DNA of 38,622 nucleotides from CAYRYU01 sp964428355 (GTDB taxonomy: Bacteria > Muiribacteriota > Ozemobacteria > Ozemobacterales > Ozemobacteraceae): contig CAYRYU010000066.1 in the NCBI GenBank assembly GCA_964428355.1, forward strand, positions 1 through 38,622, written 5' to 3'. Under the pieces are notes generated by a model, which did not search any database, had not been told where the DNA came from, and was given only the letters and a program-made list of their open reading frames with translations. Numbering within the stretch: the stretch's first letter is position 1; every line of letters starts with the position of its first letter. Of this stretch, positions 22,527 through 29,720 are shown piece by piece. The position numbers were made by a program, and so were the translations under genes.

Positions 22527-25520
22527 TCAGAATTTGAAGAGGTTTTCCAGTTCCTTGCCGAGTTTCTTGAGTTCCTTTCCGGGAGACTCCGTTGCTTTCG
22601 CAGGTTCGCTGGCAGCGGGGGTTTTGGGGGGCTCGGCCGTGGAAGGGCTCTTTTTCCTGCTCTTTTTCTTGAAGATCCCCCCCAGGCTTTTCAGAAGGTC
22701 GCCAGTCTCGTCGGCTTTCGCGGGAGCGGATGCATTCGATGCTTCGGGCGCTTTGGGCTTTCCCAGGATGGCATCTTGCAGGATTTTCTGGCCCGTCCGC
22801 TTCAGTCCAAGCTCGAGAAGCTTGCCGGGGCTGAATCCCGGGAAGGAGGGCTCGAGCAGGGTTCCCTTGACCTTCGTGGGAACGGTCACGGATGTCCCGT
22901 CGAGGGAGATTTCCCGGAGAACCTGGCTCTGATCGATGGCGGCTTTCGAAAAAGCCAAAGTCAGATTGCCGTTCAGCCGCGTGTCGAGCCCGACTTCGCC
23001 TTTGTAAAAAGCCTTTCCCACCGGCGCTACGAACGTGAGGTCCTCGGTGGTCATCATTCCCCGGCCGAGGAGGAAACTCCCGTCGACTCCGGTCAGGTTC
23101 CCCGAAGCAAACTGTTTCAGGTTCAGCGCGGAAAGAATCGGAGTGACCACCGGGGGGGCTTCGTACTTCCCGTTCACCATCTTCACGTTCCCCTTCCCGT
23201 TCCAGGACGACAACCCGGAAACATTTCCCGAAACCTGGAGTTCGCCATCGGCCGGTCCCGTTACAACGTGCTTTTGGCTCGTGTTCTCGGCGAGGAAGGA
23301 TTCCACTCGAAGGCCGCTTCCGGTCGCGTGGAATTCGAACCCGATCGGGGTCTTCCCCGGATCGACGGAACCCTTCCCCTTGAGCGTTCCGCCGAAAACC
23401 TCCGCCTGCCCCTCCTGGAAAGAGAAGACATTCCCTGCGAGGCGGAAGCGGGATGAAAGATCCTTGTACGGAAATGAAAACGGGCTCTTGTCTGTTGCCG
23501 ATATCGGAGCGGAAACGATCCCCGAGGGGATCCGAACCGAACCTTCCACATTGAGCTTTCGTGGAGGCCCCGAAATCATGCCGCTCGCCTCACCTTTTCC
23601 GGAAATGCGCAAGCTGTCTGCAGACAACAGGAAACCCGCAGTGTCAGTGAGATCGAAGTGTTTCACCGAGAAGGAAAGAGCCATCCGGAATGCCCCGAGA
23701 TCTTCGACCTTGCCGGAAACCCGGGCCTCGGAAGTTCCCCACCGGCAGTCCAGTTTTTCCGTCCTCAGTCCGCGGTTGTCTAACTGAACCGCCCCCTGGA
23801 CATGGGTGACAGGGCGTCCCAGGACAGGAAGGCTGATTTCCCCACCCTGGAACCTGGCGGTCCCGCTCAACTTGGGTTGAAAAGCCCTCCCCTGGGCTGA
23901 AAAGTCGATGTCGGAGGTTCCCGAAAACTCGAGTTGGGGGGGAATGGTGGGGAAAACCGCCTTCAAAGCGCTCAGGACCTGTGAAGTAGCGGCCTTCCGG
24001 ATCGACCCCGAAAGGGCGATGACAGGATCGGCGACATTCCGAAGGGTTCCACTGGCCGAAAGGTTTCCGCCTGCGGAGACCGCGGTGAACTCCTTGATGG
24101 TCGCAACTCCTCGCTCCGCGCGGATCGATGCATGGACATCCTTCAGGGCGACCTTTTTCTCCCGGAAGGTGAAATCCTCCGCGGAGAGGCTGATATCGGC
24201 TGAGACCGCGGGATCCCGGAGTGGGCCTGAGATAACGAGGGTCATCGCAGCTTTTCCTGAAAGCGTCGTCCGATCACGGAATCCCGCCTTTCCCCCTGGG
24301 AGCGTGCGATGGAGAGCCGCAAGGTCGAGTATCGAAAGGGCTTTCATCAGGATCTGGGGTGTTTCCCCGGGCGAGATGGTTCCCGAAATGTGGATGGGGG
24401 TTTCCATCACCTTCAGGTCGGTATCCTCCACCAGGATTCGTCCGGTCCCGCTTCCGAGACCTTCGATCTTCATGCCCATCGAGCCAAGACTGACGGGGAC
24501 ATCGTTGTTCCCGATCGAGCCGTGAAGGCCGGCGACAAGCAGTTTCCCGTCGAGAACCCCGTCATGGGTGCTTCCGGTGAAGGTCAGGTCCCCCGAAAGA
24601 TTCCGGATTTTCAGGCCTTTTGCCGGTGCGGTCAGGGTGGTTCCGCGAATTCTGATCCAAAGCCCGAGGGCGGGTGTGGCGGAAGCCTGAGGGGTGATGT
24701 CGAAGCCCGCTTCGGCGGTTCCTCCCTGAAAATCGACCAGGCGGGAGGAAGCGGGGAGGAAGGCTTCCCCGAGAGTCTGAAGGGCGGTCCAGGTCGTGGG
24801 GCCCAGGGTCGTGCTTCCCGAAGCCGGGACCAGGGTGTTGCCGCGGATCTCGAAGGACGACTTGAAGGGAAGTTCCGCGATGATCGCATTTTTCCTGGCC
24901 TGCGAAACCCGGGCGATTCCAGTCAGGCCGATTACAAGACCTTTTCCGTCAGGGGTCTTTTCGGCTTCGAGGGAAGGCAACCGGAGGGTGAAGTCCCTCG
25001 AAAGCCCTTCATCGGAAAGGTGCAGTTCCAGGCTCGACCCGCGTAGCTTCTGGAAGGGAAAGACCTCCGGCTGGATCGAACCGGGGGCGGGTGCGGGAAC
25101 AGGAATGTCCCCAAGGACCAACGACCCGCTCGCGGAGCGCGTGAGCCTCCCCGAAAGTGATGCTATGGATATATCCTCCAGCACAAGGTTTCCCCCGATC
25201 AGGCTCATGAGATTGCAGGTGGCGGAAAGTTCCTGCGCTTCGGCCAGTGGGAGACGGGGCTGAGACGGATCGCCTATCTTTACCCCGATCAGTCGAGCGG
25301 TGGTGTAATCCAGTTTGAAATCGGCCACGGAAACCGGGACGCCGAGAAGCTCCGATATCTTGCGTTCTGCCTGCCCCTTCAGGCTGGTGTCGGCTGCCGC
25401 GGCGGGTGAAGCCGTGTTGCCCTGGCCCCGGGCCAATCCGCCGATGAGAATGAAGGAAAGAACGAGCCAGATGCTGACGCATCTTTTCGGCTCCGACCAC
25501 ACAATACCGTGCAGTTTCAT
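22527..25520 (-). CDS. AsmA-like envelope protein
   Basis: A 997-residue protein with a signal or anchor at about 14-32 and then almost continuous beta structure made of repeated strands of the type found in AsmA/TamB/YhdP proteins (for example GKGLVIGLTG, LSGKAAMTLVISG, FSVKHFDLTD, GNVSGLSSWNGKGNV). The AsmA-like C-terminal region is about 700-900, and the tail is Lys/Ala/Pro/Ser-rich with KKKSRKK. The family forms long grooves that carry lipids between inner and outer membranes. ATG 25520 has GGAGAGG three bases upstream. It is divergent from the Tat-dependent aldo/keto reductase gene. Confidence 0.82.
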   Translation of the reverse strand: MKLHGIVWSEPKRCVSIWLVLSFILIGGLARGQGNTASPAAAADTSLKGQAERKISELLGVPVSVADFKLDYTTARLIGVKIGDPSQPRLPLAEAQELSATCNLMSLIGGNLVLEDISIASLSGRLTRSASGSLVLGDIPVPAPAPGSIQPEVFPFQKLRGSSLELHLSDEGLSRDFTLRLPSLEAEKTPDGKGLVIGLTGIARVSQARKNAIIAELPFKSSFEIRGNTLVPASGSTTLGPTTWTALQTLGEAFLPASSRLVDFQGGTAEAGFDITPQASATPALGLWIRIRGTTLTAPAKGLKIRNLSGDLTFTGSTHDGVLDGKLLVAGLHGSIGNNDVPVSLGSMGMKIEGLGSGTGRILVEDTDLKVMETPIHISGTISPGETPQILMKALSILDLAALHRTLPGGKAGFRDRTTLSGKAAMTLVISGPLRDPAVSADISLSAEDFTFREKKVALKDVHASIRAERGVATIKEFTAVSAGGNLSASGTLRNVADPVIALSGSIRKAATSQVLSALKAVFPTIPPQLEFSGTSDIDFSAQGRAFQPKLSGTARFQGGEISLPVLGRPVTHVQGAVQLDNRGLRTEKLDCRWGTSEARVSGKVEDLGAFRMALSFSVKHFDLTDTAGFLLSADSLRISGKGEASGMISGPPRKLNVEGSVRIPSGIVSAPISATDKSPFSFPYKDLSSRFRLAGNVFSFQEGQAEVFGGTLKGKGSVDPGKTPIGFEFHATGSGLRVESFLAENTSQKHVVTGPADGELQVSGNVSGLSSWNGKGNVKMVNGKYEAPPVVTPILSALNLKQFASGNLTGVDGSFLLGRGMMTTEDLTFVAPVGKAFYKGEVGLDTRLNGNLTLAFSKAAIDQSQVLREISLDGTSVTVPTKVKGTLLEPSFPGFSPGKLLELGLKRTGQKILQDAILGKPKAPEASNASAPAKADETGDLLKSLGGIFKKKSRKKSPSTAEPPKTPAASEPAKATESPGKELKKLGKELENLFKF

Positions 25521-25588
25521 GCCCCTCTCCTGACAGGACGAAGATACAGTGGACACTCTGGCACCTTGGTTGATGGACAGGAAGGGAA

Positions 25589-25666
25589 ATCCACAGATTA
25601 CGCAGATTGGCGCAGATTCCATCGGATTTCTACCATCTGCGGCACTCGCCGAAATCCGCGGAATGG
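25589..25666. repeat. dispersed intergenic repeat (copy 2, degenerate arms)
   Basis: This copy aligns with 11632-11706 across its length in the same orientation: left end ATCCACAGATTACGC against ATCCGCAGATTTCGC, right end GCCGAAATCCGCGGAATGG against GGCGAAATCTGCGGATGG, and a shared ATCxGCG-CAC interior. The arms still pair imperfectly. It also holds a tandem CGCAGATTGG-CGCAGATT unit. It lies between the divergent AsmA-like and Tat aldo/keto reductase genes. Confidence 0.65.
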
Positions 25667-25710
25667 GTTTCATCTTTCAAGGCGTTGGAGTTCCAGGCGG
25701 TATCGCCGAT

Positions 25711-25740
25711 TTCCCAAACCGGGATACCCCGATGTATTAT
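25711..25740 (+). promoter_or_regulatory. possible promoter of the Tat aldo/keto reductase operon
   Basis: TTCCCA (25711-25716), 18 bp, TATTAT (25735-25740), with TATACT overlapping just after. It ends about 55 bp before the start codon. The upstream box matches the consensus in four of six positions, so this is a weak candidate. Confidence 0.3.
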
Positions 25741-25795
25741 ACTTCGAACGAGGCTTCGGAGCTTTCGGAATCATTTAGGCGGGAGTGCAAAAAGG

Positions 25796-26950
25796 ATGAA
25801 AAGGCGGGAATTCCTGAAACTGGCATTGGCCGGGACGACCACGGTGGCGGCAGGTATGGGCGGGATTGGGCACCTTTCCCGGGCTTTTGCAGGGGAACCC
25901 GTTTTTCCCCCGGTTCCGGTCTTCCGAACCCTTGGCAGGACCGGGCTAAAGGTGACTGTCGTAAGTTTCGGGGCGATGCTGACTCCGGAAGCGGAAGTCA
26001 TAGGCGCAGCCCTCGAGATGGGAGTGAACTACGTCGATACCGCGCGTGTCTACATGGATGGCCGGAACGAAGAGATCGTGGGAAAGGCGATCAAGGGACG
26101 CAGGGACAAGGTCTTCATCGCGACGAAAACCAGACCCCGGTCGGTGACGAAGGCGGAAATCATCGAGGACGTCGAGACAAGCCTTACAAAACTTGGAACC
26201 GACCATATCGACGTCATCCAGCTCCACAACCTCGACAACAAGAACAAGGAGCGGCTTTCCAACCCCGAGACCCGGGAAGCCCTGTTGGAGCTGCGAAAGC
26301 AGGGCAAGGTGAAGTTCTTCGGGGTCACCACCCATACTAACCAGGCGGACATCCTGGATGCCGTTGCGTCCGACCCCGACAAATTCTTCGATACCGCGCT
26401 GGTTTCGTACAACTTCCAGAACGGTTCCGAGGTCAAGGAGGCGATTGCCCGCGCGGCGAAAGCCGGAATCGGGATCATTGCCATGAAAACCCAGGCCGGC
26501 GGGTATTCCGAAGGAACCAAGGAAGGGATCACCCCCCACCAGGCCGCCCTGAAATGGGTTCTGCAGGATACGAACGTCGTGACCGCCATTCCCGGGATGA
26601 AAGACATGAGCATGCTGAAGGAAGACCTCTCTGTAATGGGGATGAAACTCACCTCCGCCGATACGAAAGCCCTGGAAAGCTATGGCCGGGCAATCCACGA
26701 TACTTTCTGCACTCTCTGCGCGAAATGCGAACCCACCTGCCCGAGGAATGTCCCGATCAGCGTCATCAACAGGAGCCTCATGTACGCCCAGGGCTACCGG
26801 GAACTCGCCCTTGGACGCCAGACATACGGGGAAATCCCGATGACCCTTTCGGCGACGGCCTGCTCGGCTTGCGGGACCTGCGTTGCGCGGTGCGCACGGG
26901 GCCTCGACATCCCGAGAAAGATGCGGGAGGCGCGGGAACTTCTGGGATGA
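25796..26950 (+). CDS. Tat-exported aldo/keto reductase with two 4Fe-4S cluster sites
   Basis: A 384-residue protein. Its N-terminus MKRREFLKLALAG is a twin-arginine signal, so it is exported folded with cofactors. The AKR barrel (about 40-295) has the tetrad Asp81 (VDTARVY), Tyr86, Lys111 (IATKTR) and His144 (IQLHNLD). The C-terminal 80 residues hold two ferredoxin-type motifs: C305, C308, C311, C315 (CTLCAKCEPTCP) and C356, C359, C362, C366 (CSACGTCVARC). AKR-ferredoxin fusions are known from anaerobes; the clusters presumably carry electrons to or from the barrel. ATG 25796 starts the Tat signal; GGGAG lies about ten bases upstream. The stop overlaps the next gene in ATGA. Confidence 0.93.
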   Translation: MKRREFLKLALAGTTTVAAGMGGIGHLSRAFAGEPVFPPVPVFRTLGRTGLKVTVVSFGAMLTPEAEVIGAALEMGVNYVDTARVYMDGRNEEIVGKAIKGRRDKVFIATKTRPRSVTKAEIIEDVETSLTKLGTDHIDVIQLHNLDNKNKERLSNPETREALLELRKQGKVKFFGVTTHTNQADILDAVASDPDKFFDTALVSYNFQNGSEVKEAIARAAKAGIGIIAMKTQAGGYSEGTKEGITPHQAALKWVLQDTNVVTAIPGMKDMSMLKEDLSVMGMKLTSADTKALESYGRAIHDTFCTLCAKCEPTCPRNVPISVINRSLMYAQGYRELALGRQTYGEIPMTLSATACSACGTCVARCARGLDIPRKMREARELLG

Positions 26951-27960
26951 TAAGGGACAGCGACGAAATGGGCCGTGCTCGCGGCGTGTGGTCCCTCAGG
27001 AAAGAACCGTTCCGCGCTCACCTCGCCGGGGTGGCTCTTGCTTTCCTGGTCTCGATCGCGGTCCTTTCCCCGGCGATGGCGGAAACTCCAACCACCCGCG
27101 GACAGAAGGCTGCGGTCGAAGAATCGCTCCTTCCAAAAGCAGGGTTCCTTCCCGGGTGGGAGCAGCAGGGGACTTCCGAAAGGTTCGACCCGGAAAACCT
27201 GTATGAGCACATCGACGGGGAGGCGGAACTCTATCTTCCCTACGGGTTCCAGTCTTTGACCTCGGCTCTCTTCGAATCCCAGGGGAAGGAGAAGACCGGG
27301 CTTTCCCTCGAGATCTTCCGTATGGGTTCACCCCTGGACGCTTTCGGAATCTATTCGAACTACCGGAGCCCGGAACGTCAGGCGGCCGGGATAGGAGCGG
27401 ACGGTTACCTTTCCGAAACCCAACTCGTGTTCTGCCAGGAAAAGTACTTCGTCAGGATCACGGCTTCGGGCGGGAAGCCGGATCGGAACTCGTTCGTTGC
27501 AATGGGTGAAGCCCTCGCCCGGAACCTCCCCGGCCCTCCCGTCCTGCCGCCAGAACTGGGCTTGCTCGACTCTCCGGACGTGGCCTCCCGGACCCAGAGA
27601 TATGTGGCGGAAAGCCTGCTCGGGTACAGGTTCTTTCCGAGAGGTCTGACAGGGGAAGGCGAGTACGGCGGAAAGCCCGTCAAGTTTTTCGTCGTGCTGG
27701 CGGGGTCCGCCGCGAGCGCTGCCGCGGTGCTTCGCGAATACACGGGGTATCTCGGATCGTCGGCGGGACTGTTCCGCGAAGAGTCAGGAAACGGGGGCCG
27801 GACATTGCTGGTTCGCGATCCCCTCTTTCGTGGAGTCGTTCTTCGGCAGATCGGAGCGAACCTCTTCGGAATCGCCAAACTCGGAACTGCAGAAGAGGGG
27901 CTCACGATGCTGGAAAAGTGGCTTTCCCGTCTTCCCCCTGGAACGGAGCGGGGTCCCTGA
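26947..27960 (+). CDS. exported DUF6599-like protein
   Basis: A 337-residue exported protein. After a long basic N-terminus, a hydrophobic stretch (about 26-43) ends in SPAMA/ETP, a good signal-peptidase site. The mature part contains LYEHIDGEAELYLPYGF and MGSPLDAFGIYSNY, which I recognise as the type of sequence in DUF6599; its function is unknown. The ATG overlaps the stop of the Tat aldo/keto reductase gene (ATGA), so the two are made together and may act together outside the cytoplasm. A later ATG at 26968 is possible but less likely given the coupling. Confidence 0.72.
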   Translation: MIRDSDEMGRARGVWSLRKEPFRAHLAGVALAFLVSIAVLSPAMAETPTTRGQKAAVEESLLPKAGFLPGWEQQGTSERFDPENLYEHIDGEAELYLPYGFQSLTSALFESQGKEKTGLSLEIFRMGSPLDAFGIYSNYRSPERQAAGIGADGYLSETQLVFCQEKYFVRITASGGKPDRNSFVAMGEALARNLPGPPVLPPELGLLDSPDVASRTQRYVAESLLGYRFFPRGLTGEGEYGGKPVKFFVVLAGSAASAAAVLREYTGYLGSSAGLFREESGNGGRTLLVRDPLFRGVVLRQIGANLFGIAKLGTAEEGLTMLEKWLSRLPPGTERGP

Positions 27961-28059
27961 ATCCCGTCCCGCAATCTCCGGTTTTCTGACCCGAACCGGG
28001 GGTCAGGACCCCGGCCCTGAGGCGATGCGGGTTCCAAGGTCGAATGCCTTTCGGCAGTC
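27961..28059. other. intergenic gap with a 7-bp perfect hairpin
   Basis: After the DUF6599-like gene, CTGACCC (27986-27992) and GGGTCAG (28000-28006) form a perfect stem with a seven-base loop. A second GC-rich partial stem (CCGGGGGTC against GACCCCGG, 27996-28014) competes with it. No T-run follows, so it would be a weak intrinsic terminator at best. I see nothing else here. Confidence 0.35.
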
Positions 28060-28449
28060 TTGCGGGAAGACATCGCGGCGCCGTGCGAGCTTTTTTCCGG
28101 GGTCGAACCGGGGCGCGTAGTAGGCGTCTTTAAGGAAGCAACCGGGGGGATTCACGACAGGCGGTTTCTGCCTCTACAGAAAAGCTTGATCTGGGACTTG
28201 GACAAGGCAGACTTCAAGAGTATAGACCTGTGGCTGTATCTCAGGCTCGGGGGGTGGTCTCACACGGGTGGGACCTATTCGAACACAATGGATCAGGTGC
28301 TGGCGCCCCGTGAGGAGATGTTCGGATACCATCTACCGGAGAAGACCGGGAAAGTTTTCTTCAAGGTTCACCGGTATCATTCCCCGGCGACGTGGGGGAA
28401 AGTCTGGCCGGCGGTACAGGCTTACCACGATGGAAGGCTGAAAGAGTAA
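28060..28449 (+). pseudogene. possible gene remnant of unknown family
   Basis: A 129-codon open frame that starts only at a TTG without a ribosome binding site. The first 40 codons look random, while the last 85 or so (from about LIWDLDKADFKSIDLWLYL through HSPATWGKVW to GRLKE) have the composition and third-base bias of real coding DNA. I do not recognise the family. The most economical reading is the C-terminal remnant of a decayed gene, ending one base before the convergent PIN-domain gene. It could also be a small intact protein with an unrecognised start. Confidence 0.3.
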
Positions 28450-28450
28450 G

Positions 28451-28894
28451 TCAGTTTTTGGGGGGGAACGCTGAGAGGAATTGTCCTGTATTTTTAACGG
28501 GGATTGGGAAGGGCCTTTTTACCTTTTGGGTCAGGAGATGGGCTTTGTGGAGGGAAAGAACAACGTCAGCGTTGGCTTTTTTGGCACCAGCCAATACGTG
28601 CGTATCCTTCGCAACAGTTATTATTTCCCACTTTGCTTTGTCATTTTCCGTGGGATCGGGAACAATCTTGATTTTGGCCAGTTTAACTTCGACAAGGAAG
28701 CGGAGAAGCTTACCCCGAGGGAATTTCCCGGCAATGTTGAATTGGGTCTCGCGCAAGACTTCCAGGGTAACGAAAAGTTTTACTTTTTTACCCTTGGCAA
28801 GCCGGAGGACTCTTGCCGACCCCCCAGAAGGGGAACCGATCGCGGCAATGAGAATTGAAGAGTCAATAAAAGCCCGAGGGGCGGCGGGATTCAT
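28451..28894 (-). CDS. PIN-domain toxin (VapC-like ribonuclease)
   Basis: A 147-residue PIN-domain protein. The acidic metal-binding residues are in their expected places: Asp11 (FIDSSIL), Glu49 (TLEVLRE), Asp97 (KDTHVL) and Asp110 (NADVVLSL). PIN toxins of type II toxin-antitoxin systems cleave RNA, often tRNA or rRNA. The ATG overlaps the stop of the upstream antitoxin gene by four bases (ATGA, 28891-28894), the standard arrangement in which antitoxin is made first. The C-terminal extension (about 125-147) is Lys/Pro-rich. Confidence 0.88.
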   Translation of the reverse strand: MNPAAPRAFIDSSILIAAIGSPSGGSARVLRLAKGKKVKLFVTLEVLRETQFNIAGKFPRGKLLRFLVEVKLAKIKIVPDPTENDKAKWEIITVAKDTHVLAGAKKANADVVLSLHKAHLLTQKVKRPFPIPVKNTGQFLSAFPPKN

Positions 28895-29202
28895 TTTGAG
28901 AGGAGCTTGTCTATTCTCGCGGCCAGCTCTGGAGCCAAGGAATCTTCCTCAAGGAGAGCCTTTAACTCCTCGTCAGAATATTTCCTCAGTTTCTTTTTTT
29001 CCTGGGGGGTAAGAGGGCTCGTAAGTGCCTTAAGCACAGGGTCAAGGTTCTTTTCCTTTTTCTGCTTGAAAAGACGACATTTTTCCTGAAGCCAGGAAAG
29101 AATCATCTCGGTCATGGATTGCCCTGTTTCTGCAGCCAGGATTTTCAAGTCCCGGTGGGTGCTTTCGGGGATCCGCAAGACTAACTGCTTGGTCAGTTCC
29201 AT
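28891..29202 (-). CDS. ribbon-helix-helix-type antitoxin
   Basis: A 103-residue protein. Its first 42 residues (strand KQLVLRIP, then two helices, THRDLKILAAETG and TEMILSWLQ) fit a ribbon-helix-helix DNA-binding domain; the rest is Lys/Glu-rich and probably disordered until it wraps the toxin. Antitoxins of this kind neutralise the PIN toxin and repress their own promoter. GGAGGG lies four bases before the ATG. Codon use is more AT-rich than in the left half of the window. Confidence 0.85.
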   Translation of the reverse strand: MELTKQLVLRIPESTHRDLKILAAETGQSMTEMILSWLQEKCRLFKQKKEKNLDPVLKALTSPLTPQEKKKLRKYSDEELKALLEEDSLAPELAARIDKLLSK

Positions 29203-29220
29203 AAAGCCCTCCGCATTTGC

Positions 29221-29263
29221 TGTCTAAATATAAATATAACTTTTTGTCTACGAAGTAAAGACA
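29221..29263 (-). promoter_or_regulatory. AT-rich promoter and probable operator of the toxin-antitoxin operon
   Basis: Two direct copies of TGTCTA (29221-29226 and 29245-29250) lie 24 bp apart, roughly two helical turns, and an inverted AGACA (29259-29263) closes the region. Between them TATATT occurs twice on the minus strand (29227-29232, 29233-29238), fit for a -10 box; TTTACT (29254-29259) is a possible -35 with a short spacer. Ribbon-helix-helix antitoxins bind such short repeats. Confidence 0.45.
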
Positions 29264-29324
29264 TTTTTTTATTGCCTACAATGGCTCTGAATCAGAAATT
29301 CGCTTGTATCTGGCAATTTTATCA

Positions 29325-29353
29325 TTGACGGGTGAGGAGAAAATCGCTATATT
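29325..29353 (+). promoter_or_regulatory. strong sigma-70-type promoter of the trehalose locus leader
   Basis: TTGACG (29325-29330), exactly 17 bp, TATATT (29348-29353). Five of six bases match the consensus in each box. Transcription would start near 29360, directly ahead of the two-hairpin leader and reading toward the trehalose genes. It is the best-matching promoter in the window. Confidence 0.65.
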
Positions 29354-29359
29354 TTAAAC

Positions 29360-29439
29360 ATAGGGTTCGGCAGAAATCTGTCGAAGGAATTTTTGGATGG
29401 TCGGGCCGCCGTCCGCTTTTCGCGGGCGGCGGCTTTTTT
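29360..29439 (+). ncRNA. putative 80-nt leader or small RNA with two stem-loops
   Basis: From the predicted start point the RNA holds stem-loop 1 (TTCGGCAG 29366-29373, AAAT loop, CTGTCGAA 29378-29385, one G-U pair), a U-rich linker and stem-loop 2, which is an intrinsic terminator. No coding frame of note lies inside. It may be a free small RNA or an attenuator controlling read-through into the genes that follow. No known riboswitch class is recognised. Confidence 0.45.
29405..29439 (+). terminator. intrinsic terminator at the end of the leader
   Basis: A 12-bp GC-rich stem (GCCGCCGTCCGC 29405-29416 with GCGGGCGGCGGC 29422-29433, one G-U pair), a five-base TTTTC loop and a run of six T (29434-29439). 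This is a textbook Rho-independent terminator only about 80 bases after the predicted transcription start. Confidence 0.8.
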
Positions 29440-29540
29440 GCTGACCGTTCCTAGGAAACGAAAACCAAAGGGTCCGGGAACCTTTCCCGGAGGGCTGCAG
29501 AAGGTCGGGCCGCCTCTGACATTTTCTTCGGAGGTTTGCC
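29440..29540 (+). other. leader gap with a hairpin and a repeated 12-mer
   Basis: TCCGGGAA (29473-29480) pairs perfectly with TTCCCGGA (29484-29491) around a three-base loop. GGTCGGGCCGCC at 29503-29514 repeats the 12-mer at 29399-29410 that forms the start of the terminator stem. The copy could compete for the terminator's right arm, but only after read-through. No protein-coding signal is seen until the small gene at 29541. Confidence 0.4.
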
Positions 29541-29660
29541 ATGGAACCAGGAGAGAGATACGACCCCGTTGCGGAAACAAAGTCCAAATTGATTTTCGCG
29601 GCAATCGTCTTTGGCCGGATGCTTTTTGCCCGGTTTGTGTTGGGCATAGGTGCCTACTAA
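29541..29660 (+). CDS. 39-residue predicted membrane peptide
   Basis: A short frame with GGAGG six bases ahead of its ATG, the best ribosome binding site in the region. The product has a charged N-terminus (EPGERYDPVAETKSK) and one hydrophobic helix (about 17-37, broken by two Arg: LIFAAIVFGRMLFARFVLG). It is too short for routine gene calling. It lies between the leader RNA and the receiver-like gene, 60 bp before the next start, in the trehalose transcription unit. It could be a small membrane regulator or a leader peptide; the function is unknown. Confidence 0.5.
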   Translation: MEPGERYDPVAETKSKLIFAAIVFGRMLFARFVLGIGAY

Positions 29661-29720
29661 TAGGCTTTGCCAGCGTCTTCGCGGGGAGAAGACAAAATCC
29701 CATTTGTGAAGGAGGCGTGT

